The notes beneath the pieces were generated by a model. That model saw only the letters and a list, made by a program, of their open reading frames with translations, made no database searches and was not told the DNA's origin. A stretch of 64,000 bases of DNA, from assembly GCA_017302715.1 (NCBI GenBank), contig JAFLCD010000006.1:89614-153613 (forward strand). The letters run 5' to 3'. Both the position numbers and the translations under genes were made by a program. The number at the start of each line of letters is the position of its first letter. The stretch's first letter is position 1. The stretch comes from Deltaproteobacteria bacterium (GTDB taxonomy: Bacteria > Bdellovibrionota > UBA2394). Positions 24,109 to 32,409 of the stretch are shown here, one piece after another.

Positions 24109-26205
24109 ATGACGGGGACTCCCGATCTCGAAAAACCTCTGCGCTATCTTAAAGGAGTTGGCGAAAAACTCTCTTTGCTCTTTGCGAAGAAGGATATTTT
24201 AAAAGTCCGCGACCTACTTTATTATTTTCCGCGCACTTACGAAGATCGACGAAAAATTTCTACTCTCGATGAACTTCAAGCGGGGATGACGACTTCGGTG
24301 GTGGGAAGAATTCGAAGATCCCATCCAGTTTTTTTTTCAAAGTCGAAGCGCCGAGCTTTTGAAGTGGTGCTTGAAGCTCCTGACTCTTCCAATTTTTTAA
24401 GCGCGCAAACTCTTAGTCTCACCTGGTTTCATTCTCCGTATTTAAAAAATAAATTGGAAGTCGGTACCCTGGTGATGGCGATGGGAGAAGTGCAGAATTT
24501 TCGTGGAAAATTTCAGATGGTTCATCCCGACGTTGAACTCATCGGTAAAACTTTAACGGATGAATTTAAAACTCCAGGCATTTTGCCCGTTTATTCAGAG
24601 ACCGAAGGTCTGTTTCAAAAGACGATTCGAAAAATTGTAACGGGAGCCGTTAAAACTTTTGCGGCACAAGTTCAAGAAACTTTGCCAGATCCGATTTTAG
24701 AAAAATATAAATGGCCTAAGATTGGACCTGCACTCTATTCAATTCATTCGCCCAAACCCGATTCGGATTTTGAAGCCTTGGTTGAAAATAAAACACCGGC
24801 GCATCAGAGACTCATTTTTGAAGAATTTTTTAAACTCTCTGTAGCTTTGGCCGCAAGGCGAGATCAAACCATTCAGAAAAAGGGAATTGAGTTTAAAAAG
24901 CCTGAGCATTCTTGGGAGCAGTTGAAAAAAAATCTTCCTTTTAAGTTTACGAATGCGCAAAAAAAAGTTCTACATGAAATTTTAGACGATATGACCTCGA
25001 GTAAGCCCATGCAGAGGCTCGTTCAAGGCGATGTGGGCTGCGGAAAAACTGTGGTGGCGGCCGCTGCCGCGCTGATCGCCATGGATTCGGGTTATCAAGT
25101 CGCGATGATGGCGCCGACTGAGCTTCTGATCGATCAGCATTTTAAAAATTTTGAAAAGTGGTTTGCAGGGATGTCGATTCGATGTGTGAAATTGACGGGC
25201 TCGCTTCCGGCCGCAGAAAAAAAGAAAATCTTAAAAGAAATGGCGAGTGAATCACCTTTGATGGTGTTTGGAACGCATGCGCTTTTTGAAAAGGATGTGG
25301 AGTTTCAAAAATTGGGATTGGTGATCATCGATGAGCAGCATCGATTTGGAGTTCGTCAACGCGCTGACCTTGTCGAAAAAGGTTCGAAAATTTCTCCACC
25401 TGATTTGCTCGTCATGACGGCAACTCCGATCCCTCGAACTTTAGCGCTCACCGTTTATGGAGACCTCGACATCTCGGTGATCGATGAACTTCCACCCGGA
25501 AGAAAGCCTATCGTCACAAAAGTTTTTATTGATAAACAGAGAACTACTTTAGAAAAATCTATTTTAGAACAGCTTAAGCTCGATCGTCAGGCGTATATTG
25601 TTTTTCCACTTATTGAAGAGAGTGAGAAGTTGCCGCTGAAAAGCATCGAAGTCATGATGCCTCAAATCGAAAAAGCTTATTCCGAATTTAAGGTCGCACT
25701 TCTGCATGGCAAAATGAAATATGAAGATCGTCAAAAAATTCTCGACGATTTTAAAGCGAATAAAATTCAAGTTTTAGTTTCAACGACGGTGGTAGAGGTA
25801 GGTGTCGATATTCCAAACGCCACTGTCATGGTCATTGAAAACGCGGAGAGATTTGGGCTCAGTCAACTTCACCAGCTCCGCGGTCGAGTGGGCAGAGGTG
25901 CCGAGCAAAGTTTTTGTTTTTTAATGGCCTCGCATATGGGAACTCCTGAAATTGTGCAGCGACTTCGAACGATGGAAAAGACGCAAGATGGATTCAAATT
26001 GGCCGAAGTCGATTTAGAAATGCGTGGGCCCGGTGAGTTTTTAGGGACGCGTCAATCCGGAATGCCGGCGTTTGAGTTGGCTCGCTTACCTCGAGATTTG
26101 CATTTATTGCAGTTAGCACGCGAGGAGGCAGCGAATTGGGGTCGGCAGTTGAAGACGTCTTCTTCTCCAGGCGTATCCGTCACAGCACACGAAATTGCTC
26201 CTTAA
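24109..26205 (+). CDS. recG: ATP-dependent DNA helicase RecG
   Basis: This 698-residue superfamily 2 helicase remodels stalled replication forks and Holliday junctions. An N-terminal wedge/OB domain (about 1-240) begins with the typical PLRYLKGVGEK. Walker A QGDVGCGKT lies near residue 305, DEQHRFGVRQR near 408, TATPIPRTL near 440, and the C-terminal helicase domain shows VVEVGVDIPNA, QLHQLRGRVGRG and the TRQSGMP region. It follows greA by 5 bases. An intergenic region with several inverted repeats follows its stop. Confidence 0.97.
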   Translation: MTGTPDLEKPLRYLKGVGEKLSLLFAKKDILKVRDLLYYFPRTYEDRRKISTLDELQAGMTTSVVGRIRRSHPVFFSKSKRRAFEVVLEAPDSSNFLSAQTLSLTWFHSPYLKNKLEVGTLVMAMGEVQNFRGKFQMVHPDVELIGKTLTDEFKTPGILPVYSETEGLFQKTIRKIVTGAVKTFAAQVQETLPDPILEKYKWPKIGPALYSIHSPKPDSDFEALVENKTPAHQRLIFEEFFKLSVALAARRDQTIQKKGIEFKKPEHSWEQLKKNLPFKFTNAQKKVLHEILDDMTSSKPMQRLVQGDVGCGKTVVAAAAALIAMDSGYQVAMMAPTELLIDQHFKNFEKWFAGMSIRCVKLTGSLPAAEKKKILKEMASESPLMVFGTHALFEKDVEFQKLGLVIIDEQHRFGVRQRADLVEKGSKISPPDLLVMTATPIPRTLALTVYGDLDISVIDELPPGRKPIVTKVFIDKQRTTLEKSILEQLKLDRQAYIVFPLIEESEKLPLKSIEVMMPQIEKAYSEFKVALLHGKMKYEDRQKILDDFKANKIQVLVSTTVVEVGVDIPNATVMVIENAERFGLSQLHQLRGRVGRGAEQSFCFLMASHMGTPEIVQRLRTMEKTQDGFKLAEVDLEMRGPGEFLGTRQSGMPAFELARLPRDLHLLQLAREEAANWGRQLKTSSSPGVSVTAHEIAP

Positions 26206-26215
26206 TTACTTTTGG

Positions 26216-26324
26216 AGATTACGAAGATTCATTCTTGAACTTCGAGCTTTAGGTCACGTAATCTTATGTGCAGGGCTGAATCGTAATCACGTGCGACGAT
26301 TCGAGAAACCATTCATTAAGATTA
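26216..26324 (+). promoter_or_regulatory. Structured 146-base intergenic region with competing inverted repeats
   Basis: AGATTACG (26216-26223) can pair with CGTAATCT (26257-26264), while the overlapping TAATCTTA (26259-26266) can pair with TAAGATTA (26317-26324), so the two stems are mutually exclusive. Between them GAATCGT (26278-26284) pairs with ACGATTC (26296-26302) around CACGTG (26288-26293). No T-run follows. This could be a recG terminator area or a leader of the downstream lipoprotein gene. Confidence 0.35.
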
Positions 26325-26351
26325 GCGCGTAAAGAAATTGGAGATTTTGGA

Positions 26352-27089
26352 ATGAACGCAAGTAAGACATTCAAATTAGGTTTGTTGACAGTGCTTGGAA
26401 CGATCGGGCTTTCGGGTTGTCAAAATATGATGGATAAAGCGATCGATAGTTATATGGATCGTAAAGGCGTCGACGCTGTTGAAAAAGTGATCGACAAGAT
26501 TGTTGCAAAAAAGAGAGAAGAAGCTCGCAAACAAGATGAGCCAAGTTTAGAAGACCGTCTCAAAAAACGAGTCGACGTGAATATCAAAGGTGCTCCTGTC
26601 AAAGGAACTGAAGGCGCTCCGATCACCATCGTTGAATTTTCAGATTTTCAATGTCCTTTTTGCAAACGTGTTCTTCCAACCGTTCAGCAAGTCATGAAGG
26701 ATTACCAAGGCAAAGTAAAAATTGCTTTCAAGCATAATCCTCTTCCATTTCACCCGAATGCAATGCCCGCTTCAAAAGCTGCAATCGCAGCAGGAAACCA
26801 AGGCAAATTCTGGGAAATGTATGAAAAACTTTTTGCAAATCAACAAGAGTTGACCGAAGCCAATTTCAAAAAATGGGCCAAGGAACTCAAACTCAATCCT
26901 GCAAAATTTGAAAAGGATATGAAAGATCCTGCTACTCAAAAACAAATCGAAGAAGATATGAATTTCGCTCGTGCTAACGGCGCTGGTGGAACTCCAAGTT
27001 TCTTTATCAATGGCGTTCTCTTGGTTGGAGCTCAACCTTACGAGAAATTTAAAGAAGTCATTGATGTTCTGTTAACTGAGAAAAAATAA
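26352..27089 (+). CDS. DsbA/DsbG-like thiol-disulfide oxidoreductase lipoprotein
   Basis: The 245-residue precursor has a lipoprotein signal ending LSGC (Cys23). A helical charged linker follows, then a thioredoxin-fold domain from about residue 85. The active site is CPFC at 101-104 in FSDFQCPFC, and the cis-Pro loop is GGTPSFF near residue 213, as in Thioredoxin_4 / DsbA-family proteins with an inserted helical domain. It is expected to act on disulfides at the periplasmic face of a membrane. Residue +2 after Cys23 is Gln, giving no inner-membrane retention signal of the Asp type. It converges on the GT10-like gene across a strong hairpin. Whether it oxidises or isomerises substrates cannot be read. 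Confidence 0.88.
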   Translation: MNASKTFKLGLLTVLGTIGLSGCQNMMDKAIDSYMDRKGVDAVEKVIDKIVAKKREEARKQDEPSLEDRLKKRVDVNIKGAPVKGTEGAPITIVEFSDFQCPFCKRVLPTVQQVMKDYQGKVKIAFKHNPLPFHPNAMPASKAAIAAGNQGKFWEMYEKLFANQQELTEANFKKWAKELKLNPAKFEKDMKDPATQKQIEEDMNFARANGAGGTPSFFINGVLLVGAQPYEKFKEVIDVLLTEKK

Positions 27090-27095
27090 GTTTAT

Positions 27096-27137
27096 ATTTG
27101 AGGGATTGGATCTAAATCACAATCCAATCCCTCAAAT
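27096..27137. terminator. Perfect 16-bp hairpin, bidirectional terminator between convergent genes
   Basis: ATTTGAGGGATTGGAT (27096-27111) and its exact reverse complement (27122-27137) flank a 10-base loop. On the plus strand TTATTTT follows directly. The hairpin sits between two convergent stop codons and abuts the minus-strand stop, so it can serve both genes. Confidence 0.8.
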
Positions 27138-28517
27138 TTATTTTAAGCTCAGAAGATTTTTCAAATCCTCTTGCATGATTTTATCGTGAGGAGCGGCTTT
27201 AAGGCCTGCCTCAAAAGCGATTCGAGCTTCTGAAAATTTTTCAAGTTTGGCGAGACTTCGCCCAAGATTTCTCCAGCCTAAGCCTGAATTTGGATAAATC
27301 GAAACTACTTCTTCAAACAGTTTTACAGCCTCGACATCTTGATTTTGTTTTGTTTTGAGAACGGCGAGGTTAATTAAGCATTCATGATTAAATGGATAAC
27401 GCTCGAGACAATTTTTGAAGAACCTCTCCGCTTCGATGAAATTTCCAAGACGCATTTCACAGACACCTAAATGTAAATCAATAAAAAATATAGGTCCTAA
27501 AATTGCAGAAGCATTTTTAAAATTTAGAATAGCTTGTGGATAATCGCCGGAATTAAAAAACTGAATTCCTTGATCAAAAAGTTTTTTACTTTCTGGGTCA
27601 GAATCATCCGAATGATTTTGTATTTGTTTCGAGGAGCGATTTTGAACTTTGTTTTGCACTTCAGGCATCGCGAGTGAGGCTGCGATCAAGGTGTCAAAAT
27701 AATTTTTATAAGAATAAATTTCCCAGTCCGAAGAAAAAAGAAAGGAATGCATTCGCTCGATTACTTGGCCGGCAATTTCATTTCGATGCTTCCAGTTTTC
27801 AGGATTCCAATTTAAGTAAGAGTTGTTGAGAAATTTCAAATCAATCGTGGGATCTGCAATATAAAAACTGACGCAGCCACTGAGGAGAGATAAAAATAAT
27901 TTTTCGGAATGGCATTTAAAATGCAAACTGCTTTCAAAGACGAATCTATATTTATAAGTACGCGCCGTTTCGATATCGCTAGGTGCTTTTCCTTTCCAAC
28001 AGCTCAGCGGCCATGGCTCTTCCGAGAAAATATCGAGAGCGACTCCGTTTGCGAGCAACATTTTGGCAAATTCAATTCTTTCAAGTGTAGGACGACCAAT
28101 CCAGCAGGCTCGATCTTGGCGCTTATTCCAATTTTCAAGTTGAGGGTCCGTCCATTCGGAGGGTGGATGAAGCATTTTGAGGTTATCACCCGGGCAAACG
28201 CAAAAAGTTTTTGCCGGATCTGCAAATCGATAAGCAATAGGAGCCGCTTCACGAGTTTCTGGAATTAAAAATAAATTCGGATGACGAGAAATTTTTTGAA
28301 TTCTCTTTTTTTCATCTTCTTCGCAGAGTGGGCTATCAAAAGAGAGTTCGGTCTTTCGAATCCAAACGTCATCATTTTCTGTCGCCGGTCTCCAAACAAT
28401 TTGGTTTTCTTTGAAGTAATTTTCAACCGTCACGCCCGAGCGATTGATTTTTTTCTGTGAATAAAAAACTTTTGGATACGAGAAGCTCGGCAGTTCCCCG
28501 ATGACGAGTTTGGCCAT
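27138..28517 (-). CDS. GT10-like glycosyltransferase fused to TPR repeats
   Basis: This 459-residue cytoplasmic protein has two parts. Residues to about 280 contain WIGRPTLERIEFAKML, YKYRFVFESSLH and HSEKLFLSLLSGCVSFYIADP, which resemble the C-terminal nucleotide-sugar domain of family 10 (fucosyltransferase-like) enzymes, whose pattern is YKFxLxFENS...TEKxxxxLxxGxVPVYxG. From about 310 to the end there are three to four TPR repeats (for example GWRNLGRSLAKLEKFSEARIA). A Ser/Gln/Asn-rich linker joins them. The sugar and acceptor are unknown. It is the second glycosyltransferase-TPR fusion in the window. It lies 44 bases downstream of purA on the same strand. Confidence 0.65.
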   Translation of the reverse strand: MAKLVIGELPSFSYPKVFYSQKKINRSGVTVENYFKENQIVWRPATENDDVWIRKTELSFDSPLCEEDEKKRIQKISRHPNLFLIPETREAAPIAYRFADPAKTFCVCPGDNLKMLHPPSEWTDPQLENWNKRQDRACWIGRPTLERIEFAKMLLANGVALDIFSEEPWPLSCWKGKAPSDIETARTYKYRFVFESSLHFKCHSEKLFLSLLSGCVSFYIADPTIDLKFLNNSYLNWNPENWKHRNEIAGQVIERMHSFLFSSDWEIYSYKNYFDTLIAASLAMPEVQNKVQNRSSKQIQNHSDDSDPESKKLFDQGIQFFNSGDYPQAILNFKNASAILGPIFFIDLHLGVCEMRLGNFIEAERFFKNCLERYPFNHECLINLAVLKTKQNQDVEAVKLFEEVVSIYPNSGLGWRNLGRSLAKLEKFSEARIAFEAGLKAAPHDKIMQEDLKNLLSLK

Positions 28518-28560
28518 AAGTTTTATTTTAACTGCAGTTCGCTGGGGAACGAAAGAGAAC

Positions 28561-29856
28561 TTAGCTTTTATGTAGAAGCTTTGAATCTCTAACGATCATT
28601 TCATCGCGTTTTGCACCCGTTGAAATCATCGCGACCTTCACGCCTGTATATTCTTCAAGTCTCTGAATGAATTGGCGAGCCGCTGACGGCAGATCCGATT
28701 CCTTTTGAGTGCCTGGAAATTCTGGCCAACCTTCGACTTCTTCGTAAATAGCTTTGGGTTCGTGAATCCAGAAATTGGGAAAATCTTGAGTTCGCTTGCC
28801 GTCGATTTCGTAATGAGTCGCTAACTTGATCGTTTTTATTCCCGAAAGAACATCCAGTTTTGAAAGCGCAAGTCCGTGAACTCCGTTGAGTTCGACCGCT
28901 CGTTTCAAAGCGACGAGATCCAGCCAACCGCAGCGGCGAGCTCGACCCGTTGTTGATCCGAATTCATTTCCTTTTTTTGCGATGAGTTTGCCGGTTTCTT
29001 CATCCGCACCTTGGCATTCCGTTGGAAAAGGCCCTGAGCCGACTCGTGTCGTATAAGCTTTTGTAAGTCCAAGTACGTAACCGATTTGCGATGAGCTTAA
29101 GCCTGATCCGCATGCAGCAAATCCCGCGGAGGTATTAGAACTTGTGACAAAAGGATACGTTCCGTAATCGATATCGAGCAGTGTTCCCTGAGCACCTTCG
29201 AATAAAATTCGTTTTCCTTTGCGATCGAGGTCGTGAAGAAAGCGAGACGTGTCGACAAGATGAGGCTCTACTTTTTTAAAATGCGCGAGGGCTTGGTTGA
29301 ATAAATCATCGAAGCTTGGAATTTCTTCATGGCCTAAATTTTTAAGATGCACGCATTTTTCATCGTACCAAGTTTTTAGGGTCGGCCGAATTTTTTCGGG
29401 ATAGGCGAGTTCGCCGATACGCAAACCTAAACGTGCCGCTTTGTCGCTATACGTTGGTCCGATTCCTCTTCCCGTTGTTCCGATTTTTGTTTTGCTGGTT
29501 TCGCGCGCGCGATCGAGAAGTTGATGAAGCGGCAAAATCACGTGACATATTTCAGAAACTTTCAATCGCGAAGGGCCAACGTCCACTCCCTTGGCGATAA
29601 GCGAATCTCTTTCATGAAGAAAAACGCCCATATCAAATACGACTCCGTTACCAACGACGTTGATCGTGTTTTTGTGCAAAACGCCAGAAGGGATTAAATG
29701 TAAAACCGTTTTCTCATTCCCAACGACGATGGTGTGCCCGGCGTTATTTCCACCTTGAAATCTTACGACCACGTCTGAAGTTTCTGCCAAATGATCGATG
29801 ATCTTGGCTTTGCCTTCATCGCCCCACTGAATTCCTACAAGTGCTAAGTTTTTCAT
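28561..29856 (-). CDS. purA: Adenylosuccinate synthase
   Basis: This 431-residue enzyme joins IMP and aspartate using GTP, the committed step to AMP. Motifs are QWGDEGKAKIID at the N-terminal P-loop, NNAGHT, GTTGRGIGP, GAQGTLLDIDYGTYPFVTSSN and GSTTGRARRCGW. The P-loop has Ala where most PurA proteins have Gly (GDEGKGK); the catalytic Asp and Lys are kept. Its ATG overlaps the stop of the serA-like gene upstream, making an aminotransferase-serA-purA operon. The length is normal. Confidence 0.97.
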   Translation of the reverse strand: MKNLALVGIQWGDEGKAKIIDHLAETSDVVVRFQGGNNAGHTIVVGNEKTVLHLIPSGVLHKNTINVVGNGVVFDMGVFLHERDSLIAKGVDVGPSRLKVSEICHVILPLHQLLDRARETSKTKIGTTGRGIGPTYSDKAARLGLRIGELAYPEKIRPTLKTWYDEKCVHLKNLGHEEIPSFDDLFNQALAHFKKVEPHLVDTSRFLHDLDRKGKRILFEGAQGTLLDIDYGTYPFVTSSNTSAGFAACGSGLSSSQIGYVLGLTKAYTTRVGSGPFPTECQGADEETGKLIAKKGNEFGSTTGRARRCGWLDLVALKRAVELNGVHGLALSKLDVLSGIKTIKLATHYEIDGKRTQDFPNFWIHEPKAIYEEVEGWPEFPGTQKESDLPSAARQFIQRLEEYTGVKVAMISTGAKRDEMIVRDSKLLHKS

Positions 29857-30839
29857 AAATTTTTTCCTTCTGTTTGAGAATCTACAGCATTTAAAACTTC
29901 GCCAGTTTCAAAAAAATGAATCAATTGCTCGGCCATCGCTACGCTCACTCGAATCTGCGCTTCTTGAGTTTGAGCTCCTAAGTGCGGAGTACAAATCACC
30001 TGAGGATGATGGAGTAAATAATTTTTAGAATCCGGTGGTTCCGTTTCAAAAACATCCGTTGCGTACGCCAAAAGTTTTTTGGACTGAAGAGCGGGAAGTA
30101 TCCCTCGCTCTTCGACGAGGCCGCCTCTCGCGGCATTCACCAATACGGATGAATTTTTCATAAATGGCATATTTTTCGCATTCAAAAGATATCGAGTGCT
30201 TTCGTTGAGCGGAGTATGAATGCTCACAAAATCAGAGCGCGAAAGAAGTTCTTCAAAGCTAACGAGTGGAACTTTAAGAGAGGCAGCTCTTTCAGGAGCA
30301 AGATAAGGATCGCAGGCGATAACCTCACACTCAAAAGCTTTCATTCGAAGCGCCACTCTCGATCCGATTCTTCCAAGTCCGATAATTCCAAAAGTTTTTC
30401 CTGCAACCTCGGTGCCTTTATAAAAATTTCGCTCCCATTTACCTACGCGTAAGGAGCGGTGAGCTTCTGGAATCTTTCGAAGTGCTGCTAAAAGTAAAGC
30501 GATCGTATGCTCCGCAGTCGAATTCGCCGAAGCCGTTGGAGAATTCATAATTTTAATACCGCGTTTTTCGGCAGCTTTGAGATCAATATTATCGACACCG
30601 TTACCAATGCGACCGACAATTTTTAAATTTTTGCCAGCGGCGAGAAGGCTCTCGTTCACAGCAGTCATTCGAACGAGGAGCGCATCCTTGTCAAAAATTT
30701 TCTCTTTGAGCTTTTTTGAATCTAAGCCTGGCAGAATTTCAATTTCTAAGTTTTCTTTTTGTCTTTCAAAAACTTGAAGAGCTTCAGGCGCGATTTCATC
30801 CGCAATCAAAATTTTTGTTTTTGAAGCTCCGGTCGTCAT
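29853..30839 (-). CDS. serA: D-3-phosphoglycerate dehydrogenase-like 2-hydroxyacid dehydrogenase
   Basis: This 328-residue protein is a D-isomer-specific 2-hydroxyacid dehydrogenase with NAD-binding GIIGLGRIGSRVA, VNAARGGLVEE with the catalytic Arg region, FETEPP with the Glu, and CTPHLGAQTQEAQ with the His. GNGVDNIDLKAAEKRGI and NSTAEHTIALLLA are typical of SerA. It lacks the C-terminal ACT domain of long SerA enzymes, so serine feedback of that kind is not expected. Directly upstream on the same strand is a class V aminotransferase, supporting a role in serine synthesis. The stop overlaps purA by 4 bases. Confidence 0.85.
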   Translation of the reverse strand: MTTGASKTKILIADEIAPEALQVFERQKENLEIEILPGLDSKKLKEKIFDKDALLVRMTAVNESLLAAGKNLKIVGRIGNGVDNIDLKAAEKRGIKIMNSPTASANSTAEHTIALLLAALRKIPEAHRSLRVGKWERNFYKGTEVAGKTFGIIGLGRIGSRVALRMKAFECEVIACDPYLAPERAASLKVPLVSFEELLSRSDFVSIHTPLNESTRYLLNAKNMPFMKNSSVLVNAARGGLVEERGILPALQSKKLLAYATDVFETEPPDSKNYLLHHPQVICTPHLGAQTQEAQIRVSVAMAEQLIHFFETGEVLNAVDSQTEGKNL

Positions 30840-30851
30840 GATTTTATTTGC

Positions 30852-31985
30852 TCAAAGATTATAAGTTTCAATAAATGTTTTTAAAACATCTTCGGTTTTG
30901 TGAGAGTAGCCTTCTTTTAATAGTGCTCTACTCAAAGCGGTCAATGCCGAGATTAAATCAAAAGCTGTATAAAAACCTAAATGAGAAAGTCGAATGACTT
31001 TTCCTTCCCACTGCTCTTGTCCACCTGCGATTCTAAAACCGTAATCCGCTTCGATTTTTTTCAATAACTTTCTTCCGTCGATTCCGTTCGGTAAATACAT
31101 CGTGGTGCAAGCAACCGATGGCGAATGGGTCGCCGTTTTTAAACCCATCGCGAGCAAAGCTTTTTGAGTGCTTTGAGAAAGTTTGGTGTGTCGAGCGTAA
31201 ACATTTTCGAGTCCTTCTTGATTCATCATCTTAAGCGCCGCTTGCAGAGCAATGATCAAAGAAATGGCAGGAGTGAAGGCCGTTTGATTTTCTAAAATAG
31301 ATTTATGTTCTCGAGCAAAGTCCAAATAAAATTTGGGCAGAGTGGAGGATTTCATTTTCTCGAGGGCTCGCTGACTAATGCTAGCAAACGCTAAGCCTGG
31401 CGGCAGCATAAAAGCTTTTTGAGATCCGCTGATCAAGATATCGATTCCTAATTTATCTGTCGCAATCGACATCGCGCCTACGGCTGTGATTCCATCGACG
31501 ATCAAAAGACAATCTGGATATTTTTTTCGCACCCACTCGCAAATTTCTTGATAGGGGTGCAAGGTGCCTGTCGAAGTTTCGTTGATTTGAAAGCAAAAAG
31601 CGGCGGGGGCTTTTTGAATTCCGGCCTCAATTTGTTTGATCGTCACAGCAGAGCCCCATTCGACTTTGATTTCGTCGAGTTCGAGTTCAAAAGCTTTTGC
31701 AATTTTTGAAAATCTTTCGCCAAATTTTCCAGCGTTCACAACGGCCACTCGATCTCCTTTTTTAAGAGTCGAAGAAATCGCGCCTTCCATCGCGCCTGTT
31801 CCCGAACAGGTGAGAATAAGAACTTCATTTTGCGTCTGCCAAACTTTTTTAAGCTCGGAGCGAAGGCCGCCGATGATCTCTTTAAACTCTGAAGATCGGT
31901 GGTTTACGATCGGTTGGCTGAGGGCCGCGAGCACAGGTTCAGGCACCGGAGTGGGGCCGGGAGTAAAAAGAAAACTTTTTTTCAT
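30852..31985 (-). CDS. Class V aminotransferase (serine/alanine-glyoxylate type)
   Basis: The ATG at 31985 begins MKKSFLFTPGPTPVP, the usual start of this family; a longer frame to 32111 is open but unlikely. The 377-residue PLP enzyme shows TCSGTGAMEGA (59-69), LIVDGITAVGAM (161-172, PLP Asp164) and the Schiff-base Lys190 in SGSQKAF, plus RLSHLGFY near the C-terminus. Family members include alanine-glyoxylate and serine-pyruvate aminotransferases and class V phosphoserine aminotransferases. Beside a serA-like gene the last role (3-phosphohydroxypyruvate to phosphoserine) is plausible. On its strand TTGACC lies at 32019-32024 as a possible -35 box with only a weak -10. Confidence 0.85.
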   Translation of the reverse strand: MKKSFLFTPGPTPVPEPVLAALSQPIVNHRSSEFKEIIGGLRSELKKVWQTQNEVLILTCSGTGAMEGAISSTLKKGDRVAVVNAGKFGERFSKIAKAFELELDEIKVEWGSAVTIKQIEAGIQKAPAAFCFQINETSTGTLHPYQEICEWVRKKYPDCLLIVDGITAVGAMSIATDKLGIDILISGSQKAFMLPPGLAFASISQRALEKMKSSTLPKFYLDFAREHKSILENQTAFTPAISLIIALQAALKMMNQEGLENVYARHTKLSQSTQKALLAMGLKTATHSPSVACTTMYLPNGIDGRKLLKKIEADYGFRIAGGQEQWEGKVIRLSHLGFYTAFDLISALTALSRALLKEGYSHKTEDVLKTFIETYNL

Positions 31986-32012
31986 GGCGTGTTTCAGACT
32001 AGGATCTGGGCC

Positions 32013-32408
32013 ATGCTCGGTCAAGGTCTGTTGCGATATGATGCTGTTCTTCGTGCCCTTAGCCGCGAGGAAGAGCGGGCACCTGTTCGCTTTACCGCGG
32101 ATGCATTTCAAAAAAATCCTCGAGTGATTTTTGCCTATGAGCCAGGGGATGAAGACTTTGAGCTTATGAAAAAATTGACGGAGGCTTTGAAGGTTTCGTC
32201 AGACGATATTTTATACCTTAGAAGTCAAAGTGGCTCGATGAAGCTTCCCAAAAAAGTTTCTCTGATCGTGAAATTTGGTGAGAATGTTCGGTTGGCAGAG
32301 ATAGAGGCGAGCGCGACGATTCAAACGGTTTCTCTTCGAGAATTGCAATCATCGGCTGAAATGAAGAAAAAACTTTGGGCAGATTTTAAGACTTGGCTTC
32401 AGTCTTAG
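32013..32408 (+). CDS. Small cytoplasmic protein of unknown function
   Basis: The ATG at 32013 is preferred because it follows AGGATCTGGG and avoids overlap with the divergent aminotransferase; the product has 131 residues. It has no signal peptide, membrane segment or cysteine. The order of elements (VIFAYEPGDEDFELMKKL, ILYLRSQSG, KVSLIVKFGE, VSLREL, KKKLWADFKTWL) is reminiscent of the compact fold shared by HolD (DNA polymerase III psi) and uracil-DNA-glycosylase-like proteins, with a K..W helix at the end, but catalytic residues are not visible. That link is tentative. The gene ends one base before a convergent secreted-protein gene. Confidence 0.65.
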   Translation: MLGQGLLRYDAVLRALSREEERAPVRFTADAFQKNPRVIFAYEPGDEDFELMKKLTEALKVSSDDILYLRSQSGSMKLPKKVSLIVKFGENVRLAEIEASATIQTVSLRELQSSAEMKKKLWADFKTWLQS

Positions 32409-32409
32409 A

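Noticed and set aside
31636..32012. Plus-strand open frames overlapping the class V aminotransferase gene
   Set aside because: They lie opposite a well-supported gene; only the part from the ATG at 32013 stands as a separate gene.
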